Below are positions 1 to 10,925 of a stretch of DNA of 64,000 nt, in pieces. Positions within the stretch are counted from its first letter, which is position 1, and each line of letters opens with the position of its first letter. Source of the DNA: Paramyrothecium sp. XJ0827 (Eukaryota; Ascomycota; Sordariomycetes; Hypocreales; Stachybotryaceae). A program made the translations under genes and the position numbers. The notes beneath the pieces were generated by a model. The model saw only the letters and a program-made list of their open reading frames with translations, was not told where the DNA came from and searched no databases. The stretch covers positions 496,001 through 560,000 of the forward strand of contig JAJFPB010000001.1 of assembly GCA_020881915.1 (NCBI GenBank). Direction: 5' to 3'.

Positions 1-561
1 GGAGAGTGGCTGGAAGCCACAGATGTTGAGGAATACTTGGAAGACCGAGGAATCTATATGCGAGGTGCCGGCTCACACCATTTGGTCAATCGTGAAGATA
101 ATGAGGTCCATACGTATACTCGGAACGATCACCCAAACAATCGGGCTTTGGCAGCAGCCAAGGGTCCCAAAGCCGTGGTACCGAACCTGGTCCAAGATTC
201 AACCGAGACCAATCATCACCTACAGCCACTCACCGAGGCCGAAGACTCATCCACCGACCCACAGCTCCATGAACCGGCAGACTTTTCAATTTTTGGGCTT
301 CCGAGACATCCACAATGGGAAAGCTCATCGGGAACCGCCCCTATAGACATGAAAGGTCTCGTGTCAGTCCAACCGGCAAGAGTGCCATGGAGTGATACTA
401 CTCATGAAAAACCTAAATCATTTCCCCACATGACGATCGACCTCGACAAACTCGTTCAGTTACTAGCATCCCACGCTGTCTGTTTGGGCCCTGTTCCTGG
501 TATTAGGAAAGCTGCGGTGGACTCATCGATTTCACAATCAGTCTGTTATGATCACCGTTAA
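1..561 (+). CDS. C-terminal part of a protein continuing off the left edge
   Basis: Frame 1 is open from the first base to a TAA at 559-561, so this is read as the last exon (about 186 residues) of a gene that begins outside the window. There is no ATG near the left edge in this frame, which supports a truncated start. The segment opens with an acidic stretch (EWLEATDVEEYLEDRG) and continues as a low-complexity, polar, probably disordered tail rich in P, S, T, H and N. No catalytic motif, signal peptide or membrane helix is visible. The D-V-E-x-Y-L-x-x-R-G pattern suggests the C-terminal region of a fungal regulatory protein, but that is only an impression. It could also be a chance open frame. 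Confidence 0.45.
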   Translation, partial: GEWLEATDVEEYLEDRGIYMRGAGSHHLVNREDNEVHTYTRNDHPNNRALAAAKGPKAVVPNLVQDSTETNHHLQPLTEAEDSSTDPQLHEPADFSIFGLPRHPQWESSSGTAPIDMKGLVSVQPARVPWSDTTHEKPKSFPHMTIDLDKLVQLLASHAVCLGPVPGIRKAAVDSSISQSVCYDHR

Positions 562-1780
562 ATGTCATGTAGGAGAGTAAAGGGATTCTTTTAGGTAAGC
601 TCCAGTAGCAAGGCGCGTTGAATGAACACCGGCGGCACATATTTAGGGAACAGCGGGATGAAGTTAATGGATTTTCCATAGCGCAGCGATATCAAGACAC
701 TATCAAATGATTTTATCCTGTACCAGTGACCGTCAATCTCATGTTACGCTAAAGAAGGAAAACCACATTAGAAGGACAATGTCCTCCCCTCTTTGCATCC
801 GTCGTTTTATTCACAGTAGCAATTGTAAGTCTTTTCTCCTCTGATCCAGAAAGCAGTTAACTCCTTTCATTGAATCACGCGATGAAACCATGGTGTCTAG
901 CATCTTTGCCCAATACTATCCGGCTACCAGTGGAGTTTGAAATGCTCTGCCATCAATTTTCAAATTGGAGCGACGGGCTTGGTACCTAGTCATGGCGGGT
1001 GCCTTACGACTCTGCTCACATGACTTACCCATTGAAGCCGACATTCACGTACGTATTAATAAGGGCTCGGTTCAGATGTGTCCTACTCAGCTGGTAGCAC
1101 TACAAGCGTACAAACGGCTTCTATAGATAAACTGGATACTGCACATGCGCCAGGTAGGGCTGCAAAGAGGACGGAAGCATAACAAGCTCAGGATAAGAAA
1201 GTCAACAAGTCGTTAACCTGGCATTTTAGGCCAACGCGAGGAAAACTCAGTCAAAAAACTGCAATGCCATAGCCTCCCCAGTGACCCTTGACGTCGTTCG
1301 GTTTACCGACGGTCTGTTGGAAATTCGTCCAACTTTGAAGAGAAGCATACAGCCAGGAATTGCGGGACGAGCTGCCGCTAAACAACGTAGGCTTGAGAAG
1401 AAATTTCACACCCGACCAATGGTCGAACTGGGGTTCGCTTACGAGGGGGAAGACCCTGAGGCTTGGGAGATAGCCCTGTCCACGTAGAGCTAGGCGGAAT
1501 ATCACAACGAACCTCAATGATCGAAAACATTTCATGATGGTCCTTCATCCCATTTGCACGCTCGACCTTTGCTCCACAAGTCTGTTGTCCATTGCCTTGC
1601 AATAATACCTGGATTCTTGGAGAAGCTTCTTTGGTAATGGAATGTAGGGTAAGACTTACTCTTGAAAGAACGCACGCGTGCGATGATGACTGATTGTCAG
1701 TCACGTGCCTCTTATCTCTGTGCGGAGAGGTTCAACAGTTCGCCAAACGGCAGCGGACCTTCACCGCTGTAAGGATAAGG
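562..1780. other. intergenic, no gene recognised
   Basis: Only short unconvincing frames occur here (for example 1281-1487 +, 1251-1535 -). None has family features or splice sites joining it to another frame. The last few hundred bases presumably carry the SOG2 promoter. Confidence 0.5.
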
Positions 1781-4264
1781 ATGTCGTCAACGTCGATCGA
1801 CGACATACCTGTTCCCGAGAGGGCCAGCGAGCGCCGCCCAGAACTTTGGACACAAAACACCCCTCCGTCTCCTCTTACCCCCCTTCTACCGCCCATCGGC
1901 CATCCATCCGTTGGCTCGAACAGCCGCGTCGTGTTCCTCGCACGGCAGGCTTTCAAAAGAGCTCTGGAAGACGGACGCGGACGGTTTGAGGAAGATGCGA
2001 ACCCCATCGCCAACCAAACACCCACAGGCATCACGGTCGACCTCAGCCACAATGCCATTGCGAAGCTTCCAGCAGATGTCGTCGACATTATCAACCACGG
2101 CCTCGAACGGTGTGCTATTCCAACGACGGTTCGATGCCGCATAGCTAACTTTTGAATCACGAATGCAGGCTCGCTTTGTCTCACAACTTGATCGCGGCAC
2201 TCCCATCCCGCATGTCCACCTGCACATCCCTGCGCTATTTGAACCTTCGCCATAATGCGTTCGCCGAGTTTCCCGATGTGGTATGTCTGGGACTTTCCTG
2301 TGTAGACCCCTGAAGCTAAGCTTTCGCAGCTCTCCGAGTTGCCTACGTTAGAGATCCTCGACCTCAGCAAGAATCATCTCAGTAGTTTGCCGGAAAGCCT
2401 CATCAATCTGTCGTCGCTCAAGGTACTTGCTGTACAGAGAAATGCAATCCAAGCGCTTCCACTTTGCATTACTGAGATGACACTACTTCGTGTGCTCAAG
2501 CTCGACGGAAATCCTGTTGAGCGGCCCATTCAAGAGATTCTGCGAGAAAACACTCTGGATGCAGCCAGGAACGGTCGGGGGAATGAAGCTCTCGACGTCA
2601 CCAACACTGTTCTCATCAAGCAATTTTTGAGAAGCAATGCGCAACCACCAACCTGGACCTCCTCATCCGATACTGCAAGTGTGTCCAGTGAAGACTCTCT
2701 GCCGTTCCGCCAGGCATCCAAGCGAAACCGTGGCGGCCGTTTCCCGGTCAAAGTGAATGGCACAGACATCTTGACATCGCGCCAGCCTTCGATATCCAGC
2801 AAGTCGCATGGCCTCACAATATCACAACACGATGTCGGTCTCCGAAGCCCCGAACCCATGCGAACCTCCTCGGAAGATGGCAGGAGGCACTCGCAAAGCG
2901 TTTTCGAGACATTGGGGCCATACGAAAGACGCGGGAATCGCAGTGCCTCCCAGCGTAATGGACTCGTATTGAGCCCCCATCCTGTTCACCGAGATCGGCG
3001 CGGGACTCCATCCTTTGATCGATCAAGCCAACACCTCCGTGGCTTCAGTCTTAGTGCAGTAATGCCGCACACATCGACGGCAAGGCCTGTGTCAAAGTTC
3101 GAGGGCATATCTGTTGAGGATTTATGTGCTATTATACCTCCCGAACCTATTCAGTCAAATCCTCCCAATCCATCCCTCGAAACATACCGATCTGTCTTTT
3201 TTTCACTGTATCAACTACACTGGCTAACGAAGTTGCTTATCACCTTATTAAACGACAAAACTAGCAAGGAGAAAAGTGCTCACCTGCTTGCATACGATGC
3301 CGACTCTCATCTAAGCACGTTTGGAAGACTGATTGAAAGTGAGAATCGACTGAGTCGGGATGCTACTCGGAGGGACAGTACTGCAGGGAATTTGCAGCTC
3401 GTTTGTATGAACCTCACCAAGACATATGCATCCATCTGCTCACACCTGGCACGCAATGTGGAAGTCCTTGTCAATACCGCTGATTACCGCTATATTCGAC
3501 ACTTCATGTCTCTTTTATATAGTGGAATCACAGGTTTACGCTCTGCGATTGAGCTACCAGGGATGGGACGTGAATCTGTTGCAAACACGATAACCCCAAA
3601 ACGCCGGGGCGATCTATTTCGAGATGATCCACGGAACGCGCATTCTTCTTTGGCCCAGCGCAGGACACGGAAAACTTCGTCGCACGGAGCTCCTGCGCTC
3701 TCCTTAAGAGCGCCTTCTTTACAACGCAATGAAACTGACCCAAGTCTTCACTCCTCTAAACCAGACTCACAAGTCTTGCATCTCTACAATACGATTGAAA
3801 GGTCTTGCAATCTTGTTCTCGACACCTTACCGACACTTCACAACCAATATTTAGCAGAACTGAGGAAGGCAGAGTCGCAACAGACACCATCCCTAGTTGC
3901 ACACTGGCGTGCAATGGTTCAGGTCTGCGCACAAACCATTCAGCTAGCAGAAACGCTACAAAATCGTACTCCGGCAACCCAGTCCTTTGTCCAGTACGGT
4001 AAAATGCCTCCACTGGATCTTTGCTATAGTTTTGCGGCGGCGTGGGCCGAGCTGGGCTCACACTTTCAGCAGTCTGCGCGTGTCATTCGGCCCTCCACCG
4101 AGACCAAGAGGAAATTGCGAGAAATCCAGGTCCACGTCAAAGAAATGACGAGTCACATGTTAGCCGTGTCACCGAATGCTCTGCATCCATTTTCATCATC
4201 GGCTCCCGTTCCTCCGAACCAAGCTGCTCTAGGCCCAGCTGCTCAGGCTATAGTGCCCGACTGA
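1781..4264 (+). CDS. SOG2: RAM signalling pathway leucine-rich-repeat protein, SOG2 family
   Basis: Exons 1781-2109, 2169-2280 and 2330-4264 join in frame to give 791 residues; both introns have GT-AG ends and the first has a CTAAC branch site. The ATG at 1781 is the first in frame that leads into the repeats. Residues about 85-200 form tandem leucine-rich repeats of the LxxLxLxxNxLxxLP type, split across all three exons, which independently confirms the splicing. A long serine- and arginine-rich linker follows. The C-terminal half is the helical SOG2 domain, starting near FEGISVEDLCAIIPPEP and passing through SVFFSLYQLHWLTKLL. In yeast, Sog2 is an LRR subunit of the RAM network (Cbk1/Kic1 NDR-kinase signalling) controlling polarity, cell separation and wall integrity; the role here is by homology. 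Single-copy housekeeping regulator, apparently intact. Confidence 0.9.
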
Positions 4265-4787
4265 GCCTGGTGCAAGGAGGGACGCGCACGCTTTAGCCCC
4301 GTTTTTATGTGGAATGAATGGGATGAGTATCTGAGATAATGTTTAAGGGGGGTTTATTTTATTTTTATTCCAACCTTTTTGCAAGGAGTTCGTTTTGAAG
4401 GTATTTGATTTGGCTTTCATTATACATGTAGATTGAGTACGAGACGCATAATGGTTAGCTTTGCGTAGGAGGCAGCCCTGTGTTTCGTTACCGCTACCGG
4501 GTGCTGTGGATCTAATTTCCTTTATGCAAAATGTTTACGAGCTTTACGGCGATGGCACATCTGTTGCAAGTTTCCAAGGAGGCTTCTAGCCTATCAAATT
4601 GAAAATAATCAATGATAACGACAAAACAGCCCTGTTCGCTGCAATTCCAACGCACAATTTTGGGAGTCATGCTACTACAGTATACTCATAGGCTGCTGAA
4701 TTATTAGCATCATCACAACCCTGTCCCAAAGCATTGCTATCATGGAGCTGTGTCGTTGAGCGGTCGAAAAACCAGACATCTTGGTAG
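4265..4787. other. convergent intergenic region, 3' ends of two genes
   Basis: This AT-rich stretch lies between the tail-to-tail SOG2 and carboxypeptidase genes. It presumably holds both 3' UTRs. No further gene is seen. Confidence 0.5.
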
Positions 4788-6608
4788 TTACAAAGGTTTT
4801 CCGTTGGAGACAGTCTCATCGGCGAGCACCCTCTTGAAGATCTCCAAACTAGCAAGAGGTTGATAGAGGGGAACGTCGTGACCAGCGTTATACAATTTCG
4901 TGAAACTGAAGTTTTTGTACTGACGAGTCTCGCCGTATGTGGTCCCGTTGATAACCAACGGTTCATAAGCGCTGGCTTGGAACTCCGTCGTGTATGTGTA
5001 GTTGGCCGTTAGCGAGATGGCCTCTCCCCCCATCCAGTTGGCCACGTAGTCCTACGTCTAGTGTCAGTAGTACATTCTTATTTATACTAATCATTTTTCG
5101 GAGGGTGATGTGAACGTACAGCGTCTCCATAAATGAGGGCAACTTTGACACCCTTGTTCAAGAGATTTTGAAGCTCGGGCAACTTAGTGTAAGCCCAGTC
5201 ACCTGACAATGCGAAGCCTTCAAAAACCTGCAAACTGACCAGACTGGTGTAGTTGAGGTCAACGCCGATTGCGTTCTGGACAAAAGGTAGGTTGAGGTAG
5301 TCGATCCAATAACTAGGCTCTGGGTCTGCTGAGGCTGGTGCTCGGATGTCGTAACGGTTGCGCCCTCCCAGGTTCGCCGCTGGACCCTCGACCATGATTC
5401 GACACGCTGCACTGGCCTGAGAGCAAATTATCTGCATCTCAAGGAGGCTTGGGTCAAGAGAATGGCAGATCTGCAAATAGTCCGAACAACCTAGGGCATT
5501 TTAGTATCGACATCATTAACAGTGTGCAATTGAATGAGATTGCGTACCACCCGGGATGCTGAATGCCAGCTTCTGAAAGTCGTAAATCGTCTCATTTACA
5601 AGCTGAATATCGTACTGATTTCGGTAAGCAAACTCTGGATAGTAAGGCATCTGCACGGAAATGTCAATGATGCCGTTAAAGATGCCAAGCGATTGCATTT
5701 CAAGCTGGGTGCCCTTCACGTGGCCACTCTTGATCCTCTCATTTTGGTCATAGAAGTAGTCGAAAAAAGCCGGTCCGTAATGGCCCCCATAGCTCAATGT
5801 CCACAGGTTCAACTCTCGTGACTTAACACGCGCATTAAACTTAGGAAGCTCGGCGAAGAATGTCTGCAGAAGCTCCCACGCCGTGACCGCCGCGCTTGAG
5901 CTGGTCATTGTCCGGTAGGGGCTTACGTCCGCGTAACGGCCAGTGGGCGAGGATGATTTTTGAGGTAGGCTTGACGTCTCGTTAATGATCCCTTCAACCT
6001 TGTCTGTTTCAAGAAATTAATAATGACTGGTATCACACGAAATTGGGAGAGTCGCAGCCTGCCTTCGTACGAGAACCCAACGCCTAGTGGCTGAGACAAG
6101 AATAGAACGTTGCTGGCCTCTGTGAAACTGTGTATGTTCAGTATGGTGGTCAGATTTTCCGCCACCTGACATGGGCCAAGAACTGTTTGCGGTCAGCATC
6201 AGTGATTGAATTGCACGCACAATACTTACCATCGAAGAGCCCGAACAAGGAGTCACCCCCGGGTCCACCTTGAAGCCACAAGGTAATTGGCGCGGACTCG
6301 GGATTGTTTCTGGCCTCGAAAAACCAGAAAAACATATTAGTCTTAGTATCCGCGCTAATGTAACCAGAGTAAGAGTTGACGCCAGGCGTGGTTTCGCATA
6401 CGCCGTGTTTTCCAGGCTCGCTATATCGAATTTTGTGTCCATTGGCGGAAAGGATCGTCGTGACATTCTTCGGCTTGGCAGGTAGTCTGGCTTTGCGAAG
6501 CTGCTCTTTTGCAATCGTATCCGTGTTGTGTGCATTGTCCTCGAACGAGCTCACTCCACCTATGGCTGCGAAGCCAAGGAACAGAGTGAGGAGCTGTCTA
6601 ACATACAT
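4788..6608 (-). CDS. secreted serine carboxypeptidase, peptidase family S10
   Basis: Exons on the minus strand: 6608-6230, 6182-6063, 6003-5548, 5490-5120, 5051-4788, giving about 529 residues. The N-terminus (MYVRQLLTLFLGFAAIGGVSS) is a signal peptide, so the enzyme is expected to be secreted or vacuolar and to remove C-terminal residues from peptides. Family landmarks are the oxyanion loop WLQGGPGGDS, the nucleophile Ser237 in SYGGHYGP, Asp443 in GDADYVANW and His500 in NAGHDVPLYQP. Two oddities stand out. The residue before the nucleophile is Leu (TLSYGG) where the family has Glu (ESYGG). The second intron also works in frame only with a GC donor (GCAGGC) at 6062, since GT alternatives break the frame or leave a 35-bp intron. 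The gene may be expressed with altered specificity, or be in early decay. Confidence 0.85.
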
Positions 6609-6685
6609 TGCTTCAAGCAACGTCAGGCGAGGGACTGATAGGACTAAAAACTTGTCCCAGATCTAGCTTGGGGTTTTGGGATTCA

Positions 6686-6700
6686 TAGCATATATAGCGA
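6686..6700 (-). promoter_or_regulatory. probable TATA element of the S10 carboxypeptidase gene
   Basis: A TATATATG run read on the minus strand lies roughly 80-90 bp upstream of the start codon at 6608, the expected position for a core promoter TATA box in a highly expressed secreted-enzyme gene. Confidence 0.4.
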
Positions 6701-7221
6701 CGTAAAACTGACCTTGCATATCCTTTGTGCTACCAGTGATAACATATTCTAGAATCGGCTCTAGAATTGTCATCAGAATCTTACCTGCCTCATCAGGCGA
6801 AGCTCTGTCAGAAAGTACCATGTGGATACGGAAAGTGGTATGTCATCCCCGCTTCTGGGTAGGATCACCTGTGAACGGAATATGCTCGCATGTCAGCATA
6901 GGATGTTCATCCTTGCATTATTGAGCTCGCTTCACTTGACTAGATTCTGACTATCCTGTGTGGTTTTATCTTACTAGTGCTAGCGGTTTTCTGTTGGCTG
7001 ACGGCCTAAACAGGTAGCGTACACCATGCGAGGCTTATCTAGATATTATGCCTGCGTGATCCCCATTCCGATGTAGGGGTGATGGAACATTCACAGCCTA
7101 GAATGCAGGAACGAGACTATCGTAGATATGAATAGTATTAACAGCTAGCTACTAATCACCTATTTTCACGTCCTTATGGACCAGCCCGTTGTCATTGAGC
7201 CATCACACGACTAGAATCAGC
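6701..7221. other. intergenic, nothing recognised
   Basis: This lies between the carboxypeptidase promoter and the 3' end of the mutanase gene. No coding frame with family features is visible. Confidence 0.5.
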
Positions 7222-9379
7222 TTAGCAACTGGCTACACAGGCTCCAGGAGGACAGTATCCGTGGGCACAAGCGTAACCACACAAGCCTCTGTAGCCTTCG
7301 TGCATTCCTGGTGCGGGGCAACCTGGAACGCCGCTGTCTGGGGGCGGAGGCACCTGGGCGCCGTATTCGAGGCATGCGCAAGGGCCAGGTGGGCAGTATC
7401 CATAGTGGCACGAAAAGTCGCAAAGACCGAGCAAGTTCTGGGACTCTCCAGGCGCGATGGTGCCCTTGCGACAAACTCCTATGAAATTGTCAGTCTTGAT
7501 TCAACGCCGTGTTATCTTGGGCTACACGTACCGGTTGGTGCTGGTGGTGGTCGGGTGGTGGTGGATGTACGGGTCGTAGAAGGTGGTCGCACTGTTGAAG
7601 TTCCCGGAGCTGGCGGAGCGGTGCCCAGAGACGGCCGCGGCTGGCAAGTATTTACACGGAGTCCTGCGGTCAGCATCGTGAGGCCCTCTGGCTGCAGGGG
7701 ATCAGATGGTCCTGCGGGCAGTGTTCCGACGAAAGCGTTGTAGTTGTACAGCCCGCACGGGCAGACGTCTGAAATGTCCATTAGCGAGCGACCAGACAGG
7801 ACCACATTGGCTCCACGCTTCAGCTCGAATGTCTGGGCACCGACACCAGCTGGTACTGTGAAGATGCTGGCTCCAGCCGGAACATTCTGGGTCTTGGCGT
7901 TTCCACCGGAGCGGACCGTGACAGTGCCCGCTTCACGAAGCAGGGTGACGACGTAAACAACATCCTCCATCGATTGCCATCCATCAGGTCGACCCATGAA
8001 GTAGTTACCACTGGCGTTGTTGGCTGGGCGCCCGGCTGTGGTATCCGTCGCGTCACAGTTGAGGCTGTTGAGTGTGCGACGGTACCAGTAGATCACCTGG
8101 TCTTTCTGGATGAAGCTGTTGACAGAAGTGGCCTTGGCTTTGTAGGCAGCAATGAAGGGCTTGGAGAGCTCGAGCCAGCCAAGATGAGGCCTTGGAACCA
8201 AATGGGTCAGCATCCAGGGAAGCTTCAAGTGCCAGTGCGGGAGTTACTCACATGTCGTTGACCCACTTCGAGTTTCCATCGTCATTGTGTGGAGAGCTCA
8301 GGGGTCCGATGTAATGAGACTCGCCGTAGTCATTCCAGGTAACGATTTCGAGCATGTCGAATCCTCCAGCCAAGACCTCTCTCCAACGGTCGTAGATAAG
8401 AGAACCACCTGGGAAAACCCAGTTCTTGCTGTAAGAAACTTCCTAGAAAGGTGTCAGTACCTCACAATAATGGTGGGGCCATGGTGTTACATACTGGTCC
8501 ATAGTGGGTGAAGAACCACGGAGACACGGCTGAGTTGAAGCTGTTAGCATCAAGCAATGCTATAGACGAACAGAGCACATCTTACGAGCCATGTACTTCT
8601 TGTTGCCGAGCCAGTTCTTGTAGGCACGGTCACCGTCCGCAACCGAGACTGATCGCCCAGGCTTAGGAGCCTTGTTGTTTCCATCACTCGCCCATCCCTA
8701 ATAAAGTCAGCCTCTGTTGCAAATGGCGAAGCGACACGACATCCGATGATGGCTCCACATACCATCCAGTTGAAGGCACCATCCAAAGGCGCTACGTCGG
8801 CCTGTCCCGGGTGGAAGTTGGGCACAAAGAAGACGTTGGTGCCCGCTGCGGCGCGCATGGCCTGTACGTTGAATCCGTTGCCAATAAACGTCGAGGCGAA
8901 TACGCGGTCGTTGTCGACGCGGAGCTGCCCAGGGTGATTGGCGTACTGGGCAATCTTGCGGCCGACACCACCCGCGTCGCCGACACTGTACCAATTGAAG
9001 TCGAAGGAGATGAAAACCTTCATGTTGTTTCTGGCAGCGGACTCGTAGGCATAGTTGAGCTGCTCGTCCGTGTACGAATCGGTGCCAATGTTGAGCGCAA
9101 AGGCGTCGATGCCGGCGTCTCGGGCGCGGCGCATGTCGTCATCATAGGCTGCGGCGCTGCGACGGTTGGCGACAATGCCAATCTTGGATACGAAATTCAG
9201 TAATTGATCAATTGTTCGCTTTGAGTTTCACGCGGTCTCACCATGAAATGACAGAAGACAAGCCTGTCACTAGGAACAGCGCGCTCAGCAAGAGCGGACG
9301 CTTGAGCCACGGCAGCAAGAGCCGTAGCAAGGAGCCATCCAAGGCCAACCTGGCCCAGACTCAAAGAGAATCGAACCAT
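7222..9379 (-). CDS. secreted GH71 alpha-1,3-glucanase (mutanase) with CBM24-type C-terminus
   Basis: Seven minus-strand exons (9379-9242, 9182-8763, 8697-8586, 8529-8495, 8442-8252, 8190-7532, 7478-7222) encode 603 residues; all junctions keep frame, including a 35-bp exon. Residues 1-28 are a signal peptide. The GH71 catalytic domain follows, with HFM-IGIV near the start, GIDAFALNIG, FVPNFHPG, AFNWM and WNDYGESHYIGP. GH71 enzymes hydrolyse alpha-1,3-glucan in fungal walls. After a beta-rich region comes a Pro/Thr-rich linker, then two cysteine-rich units of the type LCxxxCxYGYCPPGxC, matching the CBM24 alpha-1,3-glucan-binding module of Trichoderma-type mutanases. Expected roles are self-wall remodelling or attack on other fungi. 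The AAG acceptors at 9183 and 8191 are slightly unusual but fixed by protein conservation. Confidence 0.93.
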
Positions 9380-9482
9380 GTTCGCAATTGGTGCAATGGT
9401 GCACTTGATAGATGGCTTTGACAATGAACCACGGCGAAGTGCAGGTGCTCACGATATTGTCTGGAGACTGCGCATAGCCCGC

Positions 9483-9490
9483 TTTATATA
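9483..9490 (-). promoter_or_regulatory. TATA box of the GH71 mutanase gene
   Basis: TATATAAA on the minus strand lies about 105 bp upstream of the start codon at 9379, typical core-promoter spacing for a filamentous-fungal gene. Confidence 0.5.
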
Positions 9491-10925
9491 GTCCACCACG
9501 GCTCCACGCTTTTAATTAGACTTACGACAATCCAAGACCGCGAGTTCCGCACCACACATTACCCTCGCAGTGGTTGCGTCGGACCCACCGACGGCCTGCG
9601 GCGTAGCAGTTGCTGCTGCGGCGTAGCAATATTTTACATAGTCATGCGACGCTGAAGCGGCACGGATGATCAAGCCAATCTAGTTGGGGAACATTTGCCT
9701 ATTATAAGGACTCTGTAGGTGAGGGGTTGTAACCTGGCGAGTGCTACGATGCCTAGCATTGGTGGAGAAGCGGAGAGGCCAGCGGGGTTTCAGCGTCCAG
9801 AATGACAGGGAAGAGCGCCAATTTTAGTAAGAATACCTTGTAAAGGAATGATCCCCCTGCCAATAGCGGGAAAACGACAGATTGCCCCTGAAAGTCGGGC
9901 CGTCCGGATCATCGGTCGTTGAGTCCAGAGCTGGGTAAGAGTTGCTCTGCAATAGCTTTCTTTCCAATCGTGGAAAGGCTCCAGTGATCGAGGACACCAT
10001 GTTCGAATGACCCGGAACGGATACGCATCTAGTTTAATAATCACCAAGAAAGATGACGAGGCAGATGGCTCGATATGATAGCCTCGTCAGCGCTACCTAC
10101 CCGCCGCGGGCTGTGAATGCAGGCGCACCAGGAGTTGCTCTAGGTGGATCGAAGTCGACTTTCACGGGCGAAAATCTTGTGCGTTCGGGTTTGATGACGG
10201 TTATATTTGAAAGACAAGGACAGCTCGTGGCGCATACGTAGGTTCTATTGCAAGCGCCGTTTCTAGTCACCCGAGGATTTTCTATCTTCCTGAGCAGTGA
10301 TGGTCATATTTTCAGCTTAAGTTAATACGTGACTGGCAAATCGCAAGTCGAGCACCGCTGAGGAACTCATATGGACGGGATGCTCACTGTGATAAATGTT
10401 TTATCATCCACGTACAATTGCACCAACCTCAATGCAACCCCCAGCTTTCTGCGGAGCTAATTCATGGAAATCATTTCAATTCGATGGAACAATTATTTCG
10501 CTCCTGTCCTGTCCAACGAGTCGGCCCGCAAGCAACGTTGAGTCGCAGTGGTAACGTTACGAAGCCGTCTGGCAGTAGTAGCTTTCTGTTGTGTTCGATG
10601 CTACCATGCACGAGCCGGAACATTTCATTTGCTAAATATGTTTTGGACATGAAAAAGAGGAGAGTTAAATGGGTAGGTGTCTCAGGAGACCACTTGTGCG
10701 CAACACCAACATGAGAATATTGGTGCCGTCAATCTTTTTTCAGATATGCTTGCGTCTTGTAATTGTATTGCTATGTACAAACAACCCTTTAAGAATCCGA
10801 CGATACTTCCCGTCCCGAATGAGGGCAGGCTTTGTCATATAACTATACTCAGTCAAAATGACTGGCGATTGAACTTACTGGGCAATGCGAGATTATATTA
10901 CAACCCTTTTGATAGTAAAACCTAA
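9491..10925. other. intergenic, no gene recognised
   Basis: About 1.4 kb between the mutanase promoter and the 3' end of the ABC transporter. A short direct repeat (ctgcggcgtagca) occurs twice around 9596-9630. Open frames are short and lack family features. Confidence 0.5.

Noticed and set aside
1732..2370. 212-codon minus-strand open frame
   Set aside because: It is antisense to SOG2 exons 1-3 and their introns, with no recognisable domain.
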